In this document: positions 1-9,234 of the stretch, piece by piece
How positions within the stretch are numbered: position 1 is the first letter of the stretch
Layout of the letters: each line of letters opens with the position of its first letter
Assembly: GCF_004193175.1 (NCBI RefSeq)
Contig: NZ_SAUH01000001.1
Location: 2,211,501-2,275,500, forward strand
Direction: 5' to 3'
Length of the DNA stretch: 64,000 bases
Source of the DNA: Streptomyces sp. RFCAC02
GTDB taxonomy: Bacteria; Actinomycetota; Actinomycetes; Streptomycetales; Streptomycetaceae
Notes under the pieces: model-generated
The model's database searches: none
What the model saw: the letters and a program-made list of their open reading frames with translations, nothing else
What the model was told of the DNA's origin: nothing
Translations under genes and position numbers: made by a program

Positions 1-109
1 CACCCTCGTCTGACCGGTCCCGCACACGCCCACCGGCCCTTCCCCCCGCCCCTGTTCGCTGGGTGAGGCGCTGGCGTATGGTCTGGCATATGCAGATCGG
101 GGGTGATGA

Positions 110-313
110 ATGAACGCCATCAACCTGCAGCCGTGGCAGGTCATCCGGCAGGACGAGAACGGCGGCCGGTACCGCATAGGGCACTGCGCCACACGCGCCG
201 AGGCGCAGCGGCTCGTCCAGCGGCTGCGGACGAGCGCCGGGGCGCACGCGGCCGGTGCTCCGGCCCGGTATGTCGTGGAACGCGTGGACATCGCGGGCCG
301 CGCCCAGGGCTGA
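110..313 (+). CDS. Small SPOR-like hypothetical protein
   Basis: A 67-residue protein beginning MNAINLQPWQVIRQ. The pattern of W-Q-V-I, then R-Y-R-I-G-H and an A-Q-R-L-V helix, resembles the short single-domain SPOR-like proteins common in actinomycetes. Nothing catalytic is visible. The ATG at 110 has a GGGGG ribosome site about 7 bases upstream. An overlapping long frame starting at 103 reads through this gene out of phase and is rejected as a start for the next gene. It lies 56 bases upstream of the phosphatase gene on the same strand and may be co-transcribed with it. Function unknown. Confidence 0.7.
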   Translation: MNAINLQPWQVIRQDENGGRYRIGHCATRAEAQRLVQRLRTSAGAHAAGAPARYVVERVDIAGRAQG

Positions 314-369
314 CCCCAGGCACAATCGGGCATAAGGGATATTCAACCCAGACCCGACGGGGGCCGGCG

Positions 370-2865
370 GTGAGCACTGAACCTTCCGAACCGGGTGGCC
401 GGGACTCGGCCACCACGGGCCCGGCGGGCAGCCCGCGCTCCCTCCTCGACCTGCTGCCCCTGGGCACCGTCGCCCTCGACGCGCGCGGGACCGTCCACCT
501 GTGGACCGCCCCGGCCACGGACCTCCTCGGCTGGTCCGAGCACGAGGCGACCGGCATGCGGCTGGCCGGCCTCCTGCCCCCCGGCCACCCCGCAGCCCGG
601 GGCACCGGCCTCCTGCGCGCGCTGCTGCGGGACCACCGCTGGCGCGGCACCCTCCCGCTGCGCCACCGGGACGGACACACCGTCGAGCTGGCCGTCCGGG
701 CCTGGCCCGCCAGGGACGGCGACGGCACCCTCCGCGTCCTGGCCGACATCGCGGGCGCCCGCCCCCTCCACCTCCTGGAACGGAACGCGGCCGCCCTCGA
801 CGCCCTCTTCACCTCGTCCCCCATCGGCATCGCCCTGTTCGACACCGAGCAGCGCTACACGCGCGTCAACGAGGCCCTGACCCGCCTGTACGGCATCCCG
901 GCCGCCGACCTGACCGGCCGCACCGTCCTGGACGTCCTCCCCTCCCCCGTCGGCGAGGAACTCCACCGCATCCAGCGCGCCGTCCTGCGCACCGGCCAGC
1001 CCATCGGCGACCTCGTGACGGCGTCCCCCGACGGACGCGGCGCGCACTCCGTGTCCTTCGGCCGCCTCACCGACCGCGCCGGCCGGACCCTCGGCGTGAG
1101 CTGCACCGTCCTCGACATCTCGGAACGCCGCGAGGCCCTGGCCGACATCGAACGCGCCCGGCAGCGGCTCGCGCTCCTCGACGACGTCGGCATCGCCCTG
1201 GGCGACCTCCTCGACGTCCGCCGCATCGGGGAGGCGCTGACCCTCGCCCTCGTGCCCCGCTTCGCCGACTACGCGGGGGTCGAACTCCTCGTCCCCGTCG
1301 CATCCGGCGGCGACCCGCCCGACGTCGGCGAGGGCATCGACGCGCGCCTCGTCCAGATCGCCGTCGCCGCCAAGCGGCACGACCCCGCCGTGGACCGGAT
1401 GCTGCGCGTGTCCCACGAGGACGGCGACGAGATCGTCTTCCGCCCCGGCTCCGTGCTCGGCCCCGTCCTGGCCACCGGCACGCCCCACCTCGCCGAGACA
1501 CGGGAGCAACTGCTCGCCGCCGTCGCGCCGGGCGACCCCATGGGACCCGCCGTCGAGGCGCTCGGCATCCACTCGATGCTCACCGTCCCGCTCCGCGCCC
1601 GGGGCCGCGCCCTCGGCCTCCTGGTCGTGAGCCGCGCCGGGGAGCGCGCGGGCTTCGACCGCGAGGACCTGACGCTCGCCCTGGAACTGGCCGCCCGCGC
1701 CGGCATCTCCCTGGACAACGCCCGCCTCTACGTCCGCGAGCGCGAGGGCGCCCTCACGCTCCAGCGCAGCCTGCTGCCGCAGTCCCTGCCCGAGCTGCCG
1801 GGCATCGAGGCGGCGCACCGCTACGTGCCGAGCAGCAGCGGCGCGGAGATCGGCGGCGACTGGTTCGACGTGATCCCGCTGACCGGCGGACGGGTGGCGT
1901 TCGTCATCGGCGACGTCACGGGCCACGGGCTGCGCGCCGCCGCGCTCATGGGCCAGCTCCGCACGGCCGTCCGCACCCTCGCCGGGCTCGACCTCGCGCC
2001 CGCCCGGCTCCTGCACCGCCTGAACCAGCTCGGCCGCGACATCGCGCAGCGCCCCGACGACCCGGTGATGGCGACCTGCCTGTACGCCGCCTACGACCCG
2101 GGCACCCGCGTCTGCACGCTGGCGAAGGCCGGGCACCTGCCGCCGGTCCTGGTCTGCGAGGACCCGGCCACCGGCCACTGGGTCGCGCGCCCCCTGGACC
2201 TGCCGTCCGGCGCGCCGCTCGGCGTGGACGGCGTGCCGTTCGACGAGCTGCGGATCGAGGTGGCGGAGGGCAGCGTGCTCGCCCTCTACACGGACGGCCT
2301 GGTCGAGGAGCGGGACAAGGACATCACGGAGGGCGTGGCGCGGCTCGGTGAGGTGCTGACCCGGTCGATCGGGCCGGCGACACCGCTGGAGGGCGTCTGC
2401 GACACGGTGATCCGCTCGCTCCGCCCGAAGGACGCCGGACGCGACTCGGACGACCTGGCGCTGCTCGTCGCCCGGCTCGGCGCGCTGCCCGACGACCGGG
2501 TGGGCACCTGGACGTTCCCCGCGGGGCTGCCGGCGTCCGACAACGCGAAGGGCCGGGTCCGCGCCACCCTCGCGCAGTGGGGCCTCGAAGCCCTGTGCCC
2601 CCGGGCCGAGCGGCTCGTCGCCGAACTCATCGGCAACGCCAGCCGCTACACGCGCGGCCCCATCTCCCTGCGCATGGTCCACAGCACGACCCTGCTCATC
2701 GAGGTGACCGACCCCGTGCCGGACCCGGTGCGCGACACGGCGTCGGCGCTGGACGACGAGAGCCGGCGCGGCCTGCCGCTGGTCGCGGCCGAGTCCCGCC
2801 GCTGGGGGACGCGCGAGGGACCCATCGGCCGCACGGTCTGGTTCGAGCTGGGCCTGCCCGGCTGA
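370..2865 (+). CDS. PAS-PAS-GAF-SpoIIE phosphatase with C-terminal ATPase domain
   Basis: An 831-residue cytosolic signalling protein of the RsbU/SpoIIE type. Two PAS-like segments (about residues 25-130 and 135-255) and a GAF region (about 270-450) precede a PP2C-like SpoIIE phosphatase domain (about 480-690). Its metal-binding motifs are GGDWFDV, GDVTGHG and DSDDLALL. A HATPase_c anti-sigma-kinase-like domain follows (about 700-825, with ELIGNASRYT). Such proteins dephosphorylate anti-sigma-factor antagonists in partner-switching cascades. The combination suggests one protein carries both sensor/phosphatase and kinase-like modules. The start chosen is the GTG at 370, preceded by GGGGGCC; upstream extensions of the frame overlap the previous gene. 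Substrate unknown. Confidence 0.9.
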   Translation: MSTEPSEPGGRDSATTGPAGSPRSLLDLLPLGTVALDARGTVHLWTAPATDLLGWSEHEATGMRLAGLLPPGHPAARGTGLLRALLRDHRWRGTLPLRHRDGHTVELAVRAWPARDGDGTLRVLADIAGARPLHLLERNAAALDALFTSSPIGIALFDTEQRYTRVNEALTRLYGIPAADLTGRTVLDVLPSPVGEELHRIQRAVLRTGQPIGDLVTASPDGRGAHSVSFGRLTDRAGRTLGVSCTVLDISERREALADIERARQRLALLDDVGIALGDLLDVRRIGEALTLALVPRFADYAGVELLVPVASGGDPPDVGEGIDARLVQIAVAAKRHDPAVDRMLRVSHEDGDEIVFRPGSVLGPVLATGTPHLAETREQLLAAVAPGDPMGPAVEALGIHSMLTVPLRARGRALGLLVVSRAGERAGFDREDLTLALELAARAGISLDNARLYVREREGALTLQRSLLPQSLPELPGIEAAHRYVPSSSGAEIGGDWFDVIPLTGGRVAFVIGDVTGHGLRAAALMGQLRTAVRTLAGLDLAPARLLHRLNQLGRDIAQRPDDPVMATCLYAAYDPGTRVCTLAKAGHLPPVLVCEDPATGHWVARPLDLPSGAPLGVDGVPFDELRIEVAEGSVLALYTDGLVEERDKDITEGVARLGEVLTRSIGPATPLEGVCDTVIRSLRPKDAGRDSDDLALLVARLGALPDDRVGTWTFPAGLPASDNAKGRVRATLAQWGLEALCPRAERLVAELIGNASRYTRGPISLRMVHSTTLLIEVTDPVPDPVRDTASALDDESRRGLPLVAAESRRWGTREGPIGRTVWFELGLPG

Positions 2866-2897
2866 CACCCGCGGCGCCGCCCGCCGGCGGACCGGCC

Positions 2898-3650
2898 CTA
2901 CCGCACCGGCAGGTGGTAGGAGAGCCGGAAGCGGTCCGCCGGCACGACGACGTCCGCCGTCTCCACCGGCAGGGCGCCGGCCCGGTACGTCCGCTCGATG
3001 ACGAGCACCGGATGGCCCGGCAGCCCGCCCAGCACCTCCGCCTCCCGGGTGAGCGCCGGCCGGGCGCCGACCTCCTCGGAGACGCTGTCCACCTCGATGT
3101 CGATCGCCGCCATCCGCTCGACCACACCGCGCCCGGCCAGCGGACCGTGCTCCGGCAGCAGCACGGGCGTCCTGCCGGTCACGCTCATCGGCTCCCAGGA
3201 CGTCGACATCATCACGGCCTCGGTGCCGTACCGGAAGACGTACCGGGTGCAGACGACACGCTCGCCCGGCTCGATCCGCAGCCGCCGCGCGACGGCGGGC
3301 GACGCGTCCTCCCGCTCGCTGTCGCCCTCCCAGGTACCCCGCACGCACTCGTCGGTCTGCTCCTGGCGGAAGGGCGAGTTGCGGCCGAGGACGCGGTGGC
3401 CGCTGCGGTGGATGAGCCGGGGGACGGGCCGCTCGCGCACATAGGTGCCGGACCCGGACCTGCCCTCCACCAGCCCCTCCGCCATGAGCACCTTGCGCGC
3501 CTCCAGCGCCACCGTGTCGGACACGCCGTAGGCCGCCCTGATGCTCGCCTGGGACGGCAGCCTCGTGTGCGGCGGCAGCCTGCCGTCGGCGATCTGTGCC
3601 CTGAGTTCGTCCGCGACGCGGAGGTACGCGGGCTGCTCACCGAACGCCAT
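2898..3650 (-). CDS. GntR/HutC-family transcriptional regulator
   Basis: A 250-residue repressor-type protein. An N-terminal winged helix (about residues 7-75; PAYLRVADELRAQI, LPSQASIRAAYGVS, GSGTYV) is followed by a UTRA effector-binding domain (about 95-245), which places it in the HutC/DasR subfamily. It ends 32 bases from the convergent phosphatase gene. An imperfect palindrome just upstream (3663-3683) could be its own operator. The ligand and targets cannot be told from sequence. The divergent CDF transporter begins 200 bases away and is a possible target, but this is inference. Confidence 0.9.
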   Translation of the reverse strand: MAFGEQPAYLRVADELRAQIADGRLPPHTRLPSQASIRAAYGVSDTVALEARKVLMAEGLVEGRSGSGTYVRERPVPRLIHRSGHRVLGRNSPFRQEQTDECVRGTWEGDSEREDASPAVARRLRIEPGERVVCTRYVFRYGTEAVMMSTSWEPMSVTGRTPVLLPEHGPLAGRGVVERMAAIDIEVDSVSEEVGARPALTREAEVLGGLPGHPVLVIERTYRAGALPVETADVVVPADRFRLSYHLPVR

Positions 3651-3662
3651 CGACCCTCCCGA

Positions 3663-3683
3663 TGTTGTTGACCATCGGCAACA
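3663..3683. promoter_or_regulatory. Candidate GntR operator
   Basis: TGTTG, an 11-base spacer and CAACA form an inverted repeat 12 bases upstream of the GntR start codon. Position and symmetry fit autoregulation. The half-sites are short, so chance is possible. Confidence 0.35.
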
Positions 3684-3849
3684 GGATGACGACGCTCCGT
3701 CGCCCGCCGCAAAGGAACGGCCAGAGTTTCACCCGAAGTGATGACCGCCGGTCCTGCCGCCCGCGGACCCGCTCGTCCCCCGCACGCCCCGACCCCTGCA
3801 AGAATGTGCCGCCGACAACCGAAGCTGTCCGAAGGGGGACCCACCGACC

Positions 3850-4794
3850 ATGAGCGCGTCAGGCGGAACGAAGGCCATCGTCGCCGCGTTGGGAGCCAAC
3901 CTGGCCATCGCCGTGAGCAAGTTCGTGGCGGCGGCGTTCAGCGGGTCGTCCTCCATGCTCGCCGAGGGCGTCCACTCCCTCGCCGACTCCGGCAACCAGG
4001 CGCTCCTCCTGCTCGGCGGCAAGCGCGCCAAGCGCGCGGCCAGCGAGGAGCACCCCTTCGGCTACGGCCGCGAGCGGTACATCTACGCCTTCCTCGTCTC
4101 GATCGTCCTCTTCTCGGTCGGCGGCGTCTTCGCGCTCTACGAGGGCATCGAGAAGATCCGCCACCCGCACGAGCTGGAGCACTGGTACTGGCCGGTCGGC
4201 GTGCTGGTGTTCGCGATCATCGCGGAGGGCTTCTCGTTCCGCACCGCCATCAAGGAGTCGAACGAGACGCGCGGCACGCAGTCGTGGGCCGGGTTCGTCC
4301 GTACGGCCAAGGCGCCCGAGCTGCCCGTCGTGCTGCTGGAGGACCTCGGCGCCCTCATCGGCCTGGTGCTGGCCCTGGGCGGCGTGCTGATGGCCATGGC
4401 CACGGGCGAGGGTGTGTGGGACGGCGTCGGCACCCTGTGCATCGGCGTCCTGCTGATCGCCATCGCGCTGGTCCTCGCGGCGGAGACGAAGTCGCTGCTC
4501 CTCGGCGAGGCCGCGGGCAAGGAGTCGGTCCTGAAGATCCGCGCGGCCGCCGTGGACGGGGTCACCGTCACGGGCGTCATCCACATGCGGACGCTGCACC
4601 TGGGGCCGGACGAGCTGCTGGTCGCCGCCAAGATCGCCGTCGAGCACGACGACGACGCGGCCACCGTCGCCGCGGCGATCGACGCGGCCGAGGCCCGTAT
4701 CCGCTCGGCCGTGCCGATCGCGCGCGTCATCTACCTGGAGCCGGACATCCTGCGCCAGCAGACCCCGCCGGCGGAGCGTGCGGCGGACGCGTAG
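3850..4794 (+). CDS. Cation diffusion facilitator (CDF) family transporter
   Basis: A 314-residue inner-membrane protein with about six predicted helices in the first 215 residues and a cytosolic C-terminal domain. HSLADSGNQ in the second helix and EHPFGYGRERYIYAF in the following loop are CDF signatures. The position of the fifth-helix HxxxD motif reads LLEDLGALIG, as in the SLC30A9/ZnT9-like branch, where the canonical zinc site is incomplete. Metal specificity is therefore uncertain. AGGGGG lies 9-14 bases before the ATG at 3850. It is a single gene on this strand, divergent from the GntR regulator and convergent with the protease. Confidence 0.88.
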   Translation: MSASGGTKAIVAALGANLAIAVSKFVAAAFSGSSSMLAEGVHSLADSGNQALLLLGGKRAKRAASEEHPFGYGRERYIYAFLVSIVLFSVGGVFALYEGIEKIRHPHELEHWYWPVGVLVFAIIAEGFSFRTAIKESNETRGTQSWAGFVRTAKAPELPVVLLEDLGALIGLVLALGGVLMAMATGEGVWDGVGTLCIGVLLIAIALVLAAETKSLLLGEAAGKESVLKIRAAAVDGVTVTGVIHMRTLHLGPDELLVAAKIAVEHDDDAATVAAAIDAAEARIRSAVPIARVIYLEPDILRQQTPPAERAADA

Positions 4795-4830
4795 CGGCGC
4801 CCGCGCCCGCCCGCCGGCGGCGGCGCCGGG

Positions 4831-6408
4831 TCAGAACTGGAGCGACCAGGAGTCGAGGGTGCCCTCGTCCAGGCTCGCGTTGTCCGTGACGGCGAGCGTC
4901 CACGTCCCGTCGGCGTCGATGCCGGCGCCGTTCAGGGTGTAGACGGTGTCGATGTTCTCGGCGGAGCCGCCCGTCTGGTCGCGCAGGACGAGCGAGGTGC
5001 CGTCGGGCGCGGTCAGTTCGACCGTCAGGTCACCGACCCAGGTGTGGGTGATGTGGATCTCCGCCTGGAAGACGCCCGTGAGCGTGCCGACGCCCGACAC
5101 GTCGATCGTGGACTCGGCGGTGCTGTTGTCCTCGATGGCCACCTCCGTGTCGCTGGTGAACTCGGGGCCGGTCGGCTCCTCGGGGGCGCCGCCGCCCTGG
5201 CCGCCGGTGTGCAGCAGCGCGTTCGGCGTGTCGGCGGGCACGCCGGAGAGCTGGCCCCACACCGCCGTGCCGACGAGTTCGTCCTCGACCTCGGCGGGCG
5301 TGGCGGACGGGTTCTCGCCCAGGAAGAGGGCCGCGGCGCCGGCCACGTGCGGGGTCGCCATGGAGGTGCCGGAGATGGTGTCCTCGTCGGTGTCGCTGCC
5401 GTTCCAGGCCGAGGTGATGCCGGTCCCGGGCGCGAAGAGGTCCAGGACGCTGCCGACGTTCGAGAAGGACGACACACCGTCGGACGAGTCGCTCGACCCC
5501 ACCGTGATGGCGGCCTCGACACGGGCCGGGGAGCTGCCCCCCGCGTCGTCGCCGTAGTCGTTGCCGGCGGCGACCGCGTAGACGACGCCCGCGTCGATGG
5601 AGTTCTCGACGGCCTCGTCCAGCACCGCGTCGGCGCCGCCGCCCAGGCTCATGTTCGCGACGGCGGGGCCGTCCACGTCGCCGGTCACCCAGTCGATGCC
5701 GGCGACGACGGACTCGGTGGTGCCGTACCCGTCGTCGTCCAGGACGCGCACGGAGACGATGTCGGCCTCCTTGGCGACGCCGTAGTCCTCGCCGGCGACC
5801 GTGCCCGCGACATGCGTGCCGTGGCCGTACCCGTCGAGACCGTCCTCGCCGAACGCGTCGAACCCGACGCTGGCGCGCCCGCCGAAGTCCTCGTGCGTGA
5901 CGCGGACACCGGTGTCGATGACGTACACGGTGACGCCCGCGCCCGCCGAGTCGTACGTGTAGCCGTCGTCCAGCGGCAGGTACGGCTGGTCGATGCGGTC
6001 GAGACCCCAGGACGGGGGGTCGGTCTGGGTGTCGTCCACGTGGTGGACGGTGTTCTGGACGATCCGTTCCACGGCCGGGTCGGCGGCCAGGGCGAGGGCG
6101 TCGGCCTCGCCCATCTCGGCCGCGAAGCCGTTGATCGCGTGGGTGTAGACGCTGGTGACCACCGCGTCGTGCCGTTCGGCCAGGGCCTCGGCGCGGACGG
6201 ACGCGGCGGAGAACGCCGAGTCCTTGAGCTGGACGACGTAGCTGCCCGCCACGGTGTCCTCGGCCCCGGCGTTCGCTATGACCGCCGCCGGACCGCCGGC
6301 GGCCTGCGCGGCGGCCGGCACGAGCGCGCCGGCCCCGAGGGCCAGGAGGGCGGCGACCGCCGCCGTGCTCCAGGCCCGCGGCCCGCCGGGGAATCGCAAC
6401 ACTGCCAT
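4831..6408 (-). CDS. Secreted subtilisin-like (S8) serine protease with P-domain
   Basis: A 525-residue extracellular protease. A Sec signal peptide (MAVLRF... to AAAQA, about residues 1-37) is followed by an inhibitor I9 propeptide (SYVVQLKDSAF ... HAINGFAAEM). The S8 catalytic domain has the triad in VIDTGV (Asp near 163), GHGTHVAG (His near 197) and GTSMATPHVAG (Ser near 346). The C-terminal 115 residues form a proprotein-convertase P-domain (HTWVGDLTVELTAPDG, DGTWTLAVTD). The start at 6408 is chosen because AGGAGG lies 8 bases upstream and it gives a clean signal peptide; the open frame extends to 6540. It probably acts as a broad extracellular protease after propeptide cleavage. Confidence 0.93.
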   Translation of the reverse strand: MAVLRFPGGPRAWSTAAVAALLALGAGALVPAAAQAAGGPAAVIANAGAEDTVAGSYVVQLKDSAFSAASVRAEALAERHDAVVTSVYTHAINGFAAEMGEADALALAADPAVERIVQNTVHHVDDTQTDPPSWGLDRIDQPYLPLDDGYTYDSAGAGVTVYVIDTGVRVTHEDFGGRASVGFDAFGEDGLDGYGHGTHVAGTVAGEDYGVAKEADIVSVRVLDDDGYGTTESVVAGIDWVTGDVDGPAVANMSLGGGADAVLDEAVENSIDAGVVYAVAAGNDYGDDAGGSSPARVEAAITVGSSDSSDGVSSFSNVGSVLDLFAPGTGITSAWNGSDTDEDTISGTSMATPHVAGAAALFLGENPSATPAEVEDELVGTAVWGQLSGVPADTPNALLHTGGQGGGAPEEPTGPEFTSDTEVAIEDNSTAESTIDVSGVGTLTGVFQAEIHITHTWVGDLTVELTAPDGTSLVLRDQTGGSAENIDTVYTLNGAGIDADGTWTLAVTDNASLDEGTLDSWSLQF

Positions 6409-6788
6409 CGAGGGGTTCCTCCTCATCGGTGGTGCGCTGGAAGAGGACGGCGCCACACCTGTCGTGCTCATGACATTCCCGGGCGCGACGACCGTCACGA
6501 GGAATGATCCGAGCCCGCACAGAAGTTGACAAGACCTCAATGCCCGGCGTCACGGATCGGACAACTCCACGAAATATCAGACAGGACGACCACCGCAGGT
6601 CACGGCCGTACCACTCACCGCCACGGCGGCTGTTGTTACGTTTTCCGTCAGCTTTCGAGACTCCGGCCTCCCACCCCACCAGCACCGCACGCCCCGCACC
6701 ACCCCAGGACACGGACCGGCGGCCGAACCCCGAGGGCATCCGCCAACAAGGCAGGTACGGCACCGGGGGAAGACGCTACGGTTGCCCC
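6409..6788. promoter_or_regulatory. Divergent intergenic region; candidate protease promoter
   Basis: This 380-base gap is more AT-rich than its surroundings. On the minus strand TTGTCA (6527-6532) and GATCAT (6504-6509) are 17 bases apart and could drive the protease with a leader of about 90 bases. No convincing promoter for the Uma2 gene and no further coding signal were recognised. Confidence 0.35.
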
Positions 6789-7370
6789 ATGACCGCATTG
6801 CCCGACTGGATGAGCCCGCCGCACGCGGAAGGCTGGTTCGCGGACGATCTGGACCACCTGCCGGAAGCACCGCGCCACACCGAACTGATCGACGGAGCCC
6901 TCGTCTTCATGATGTCGCCGCAGAGGTGGTGGCACGGCCACCTCATCACCATGCTCGCCGTCGCTCTGATGGAGCAGGCACCAGCAGGGACGAGAGTCGG
7001 CCGCGAGATGTCGATCAGGCTCGACGCGCGCAATCGCCCCGAGCCGGACCTCCTGCTGACGACCGTCGATTTCACGGGCGACCGCACGTGGTTCGCGCCG
7101 GAGGACGTGCTGCTCGTCGTCGAGGTCGTCTCTCCCGAGTCGGCCCACCGTGACCGCACGGTCAAACTGCGCAAGTACGCGGAGGCCGGTATCCCGCACT
7201 ACTGGTGCGTCGAGGAGGAGGGCGGGTCACCCGTCGTCCACGTGTACGAGCTGGACGGGCCGACCGGTGCCTACGCGCCCGCCGGAATCTTCCGCGGGCA
7301 CCTGCGGCGCCCCGTCCCGTTCGAGATCGCCGTGGACCTGGACAAGCTCCTCCCGCCCTCCCGTCCCTGA
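6789..7370 (+). CDS. Uma2 family (DUF820) endonuclease-fold protein
   Basis: A 193-residue protein with the PD-(D/E)XK-like core of the Uma2 family: ELIDGALVFM, RPEPDLLLTTVDF, VLLVVEVVSPES, then RTVKLRKYAEAGIPHYW. The acidic residues and the VEVVSPES strand fit a metal-binding nuclease site. Uma2 genes are highly multiplied in streptomycetes and cyanobacteria, and their cellular role is not settled. The ATG at 6789 begins MTALPDWMSPP, typical for the family; longer upstream extensions of the frame look non-coding. It is a single gene, convergent with the cupin gene. Confidence 0.88.
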   Translation: MTALPDWMSPPHAEGWFADDLDHLPEAPRHTELIDGALVFMMSPQRWWHGHLITMLAVALMEQAPAGTRVGREMSIRLDARNRPEPDLLLTTVDFTGDRTWFAPEDVLLVVEVVSPESAHRDRTVKLRKYAEAGIPHYWCVEEEGGSPVVHVYELDGPTGAYAPAGIFRGHLRRPVPFEIAVDLDKLLPPSRP

Positions 7371-7396
7371 TCACCCGTCGCCCGACCGCGCGTCCG

Positions 7397-7792
7397 TCAG
7401 CCGGCGTCGGCGCGCTTCTCCAGACGCGTGCCATCCCGCAGTGTGATGGACATCAGGTCGCTCGGACCGTCCAGCTCCAGGCGGTGCCAGCGGCCGCGCG
7501 GCACGATCACGGCGGTGCCCGGGGTCAGCCGTACGGTCTCCTCCGGATCTCCGGCCGCCGTGGCGCGGAAGTGGAGCCGCACTCCCCCGGCCAGGCAGCA
7601 CACGGCCTCCTCCGCCGCCGGGTGCATCTCCCAGTGGTCGGCGTGGACGTCCTCGTCCGTCTCGACACGGAAGGTGCCGACCTGCCAGGTGCCCTCGTCG
7701 CCCGTCGTCATCCGCCGCTCACCGGCGCGTACATCGCCGTTCGGGTGGAACCGCAGGGCCGAGTCGAAGAGGTTCACGGGGTGCGTGGTCAC
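7397..7792 (-). CDS. Cupin domain protein
   Basis: A 131-residue single-domain cupin. HADHWEMHPAAEEAVCCLAG is the first cupin motif, with metal-ligand candidates His, His and Glu; TPGTAVIVPRGRWHRLEL is the second. The GTG start at 7792 overlaps the stop of the upstream MFS gene (GTGA), which indicates translational coupling. It is probably the last gene of a TetR-controlled MFS-cupin operon. The cupin might modify or sense the exported compound; this is inference. The substrate cannot be told from sequence. Confidence 0.85.
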   Translation of the reverse strand: MTTHPVNLFDSALRFHPNGDVRAGERRMTTGDEGTWQVGTFRVETDEDVHADHWEMHPAAEEAVCCLAGGVRLHFRATAAGDPEETVRLTPGTAVIVPRGRWHRLELDGPSDLMSITLRDGTRLEKRADAG

Positions 7793-9234
7793 GAGGAGAT
7801 CCCTTCCAGTTGTTCCGCCGGTGCGGCGGGGGCCGGCGCCGGTGCGGTGGCGCGGCGCCGGGGCAGTACGACGGCCGCCACGACCGCCGCGAGGGCGAAG
7901 ACGGCGGCGGTGACGGCGAGTCCGAGCGCATAGCCGTCGTTCAGGGACGCGGGGTCGGTGGCCCCTCCCGTGCGGTGCGCAGCGACCGTGGCCAGCGCGG
8001 CGAGGCCGACGCAACCACCGAGCTGCCGGGCACTGTTGACGAGCCCGGAGGCCATCCCGGCCTCGCCCCGTGCGACTCCCGTGGTCGCGGCGGCGGCGAC
8101 CGGGGCCAGCACGAGACCGGCGCCGACGCTGGTCAGGAGCGACGGGCCGAGCACGTCGGTGACGAAGCCGCCGTCCGCGCTGATGAAGGCGAACCAGGCG
8201 AGCCCCGCCGTGGCGATCAGCGCCCCGGGCACGAGGGACGCGCGGGGGCCGCGCGCCGTGGTGACGCGGGTCGCGACGAGTGAGCCCAGGACCAGCCCGG
8301 CCGAGAAGGGCAGGAACGCGAGCCCGGTCTCCGCCGCCCCCATGCCCACCACTTCCTGCAGGTACAGCGTCACGAAGTAGAACGCCGTGAACTGGCCCGC
8401 CGCCGCCAGGAACACGAGCACGTTCGCGCCCGCCACCCAGCGGCTGCGCAGGAGCCCGAGACGCAGCAGGGGCGCGGGCGACCTCGTCTCGGCGAACACG
8501 AAGGCGACGAGCAGCACGGCACCGGCCGCGAGCGTCGCCGCGGTGACCGGGGACGCCCACCCCTCGGCGTCGGTGCGGACGACACCGAACACCAGCAGGC
8601 CGATCCCGCCGGTCACCAGGACGGCTCCGGGCACATCGAGCCGCGCGCGCCGATCGGGGCGCTCGTCGGCGGGCACGCCGAGGGTGATCAGCACGAGTGC
8701 CGCCGCCACGATCGGCAGGTTGATCAGCATGACCCAGCGCCAGCCCGCGTACTCCGTGAGCACGCCGCCGGCGAGGACACCGAGCGCGCCGCCCGCGGCG
8801 TTCACCGCGCTCCACACGCCGAGCGCGCGGACCCTGGCGCGGCCTTCGGGGAACGTGGTGGTCAGCAGCGCGAGCGCGGCCGGGGCGGCAGCGGCGGCGC
8901 CGAGGCCCTGCCCGGCGCGCGCGGCGACGAGCTGCCACGGCGCCTGGGCCAGTCCGCCGGCCAGGGAGGCCAGCCCGAAGACGGCCAGGCCGGCGGACAG
9001 CAGGCGCCGCCTGCCGTAGAGGTCGCAGGCCCGGCCGCCCAGCAGCAGGAAGCCGCCGAACGTGAGGGCGTAGACGTGCACGACCCAGGACAGGTCGAGC
9101 GGTGCGAAGTGCAGCGCGGTGCGTATCGCGGGGAGCGCGACGTTGACGACCGCCATGTCCAGGGCGACGACGAACTGGGCGACGGCGGCGGCCGCCAGCA
9201 CCACTCCGGGTCGCCCCGCTGGATTTTTATACAT
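7789..9234 (-). CDS. MFS drug-resistance transporter (DHA2/EmrB-QacA type)
   Basis: A 481-residue integral membrane protein with about 14 helices. VALDMAVVNVALPAIRTAL in helix 1 and GGRACDLYGRRRLL in the loop after helix 2 (motif A) are typical of the DHA2 drug:H+ antiporters. It should export a toxic hydrophobic compound. The start is the ATG at 9234 (MYKNPAGRPG), in the centre of a 20-base near-palindrome. A TTCGAC-17-TACTTT promoter ends only six bases before it, so the message is probably leaderless. It is divergent from the tetR-type gene and overlaps the cupin gene. The longer open frame back to 9978 is an antisense shadow. Confidence 0.92.
   Translation of the reverse strand: MYKNPAGRPGVVLAAAAVAQFVVALDMAVVNVALPAIRTALHFAPLDLSWVVHVYALTFGGFLLLGGRACDLYGRRRLLSAGLAVFGLASLAGGLAQAPWQLVAARAGQGLGAAAAAPAALALLTTTFPEGRARVRALGVWSAVNAAGGALGVLAGGVLTEYAGWRWVMLINLPIVAAALVLITLGVPADERPDRRARLDVPGAVLVTGGIGLLVFGVVRTDAEGWASPVTAATLAAGAVLLVAFVFAETRSPAPLLRLGLLRSRWVAGANVLVFLAAAGQFTAFYFVTLYLQEVVGMGAAETGLAFLPFSAGLVLGSLVATRVTTARGPRASLVPGALIATAGLAWFAFISADGGFVTDVLGPSLLTSVGAGLVLAPVAAAATTGVARGEAGMASGLVNSARQLGGCVGLAALATVAAHRTGGATDPASLNDGYALGLAVTAAVFALAAVVAAVVLPRRRATAPAPAPAAPAEQLEGISS

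Noticed and set aside
1..102. End of an upstream gene (frame ending in TGA at 11-13)
   Set aside because: Only three codons are inside the window, too little to support a call.
343..3348. Very long antisense open frame opposite the first phosphatase gene (similar ones occur opposite the Rhs, fumC, ychF and tad genes)
   Set aside because: High GC leaves antisense frames open. Composition is Arg/Gly/Ala-rich and no domain is recognisable, while the opposite strand carries full domain sets.
4841..5557. Plus-strand ORFs opposite the subtilisin gene
   Set aside because: The minus strand shows a complete signal peptide, catalytic triad and P-domain, and the plus frames have no domains.
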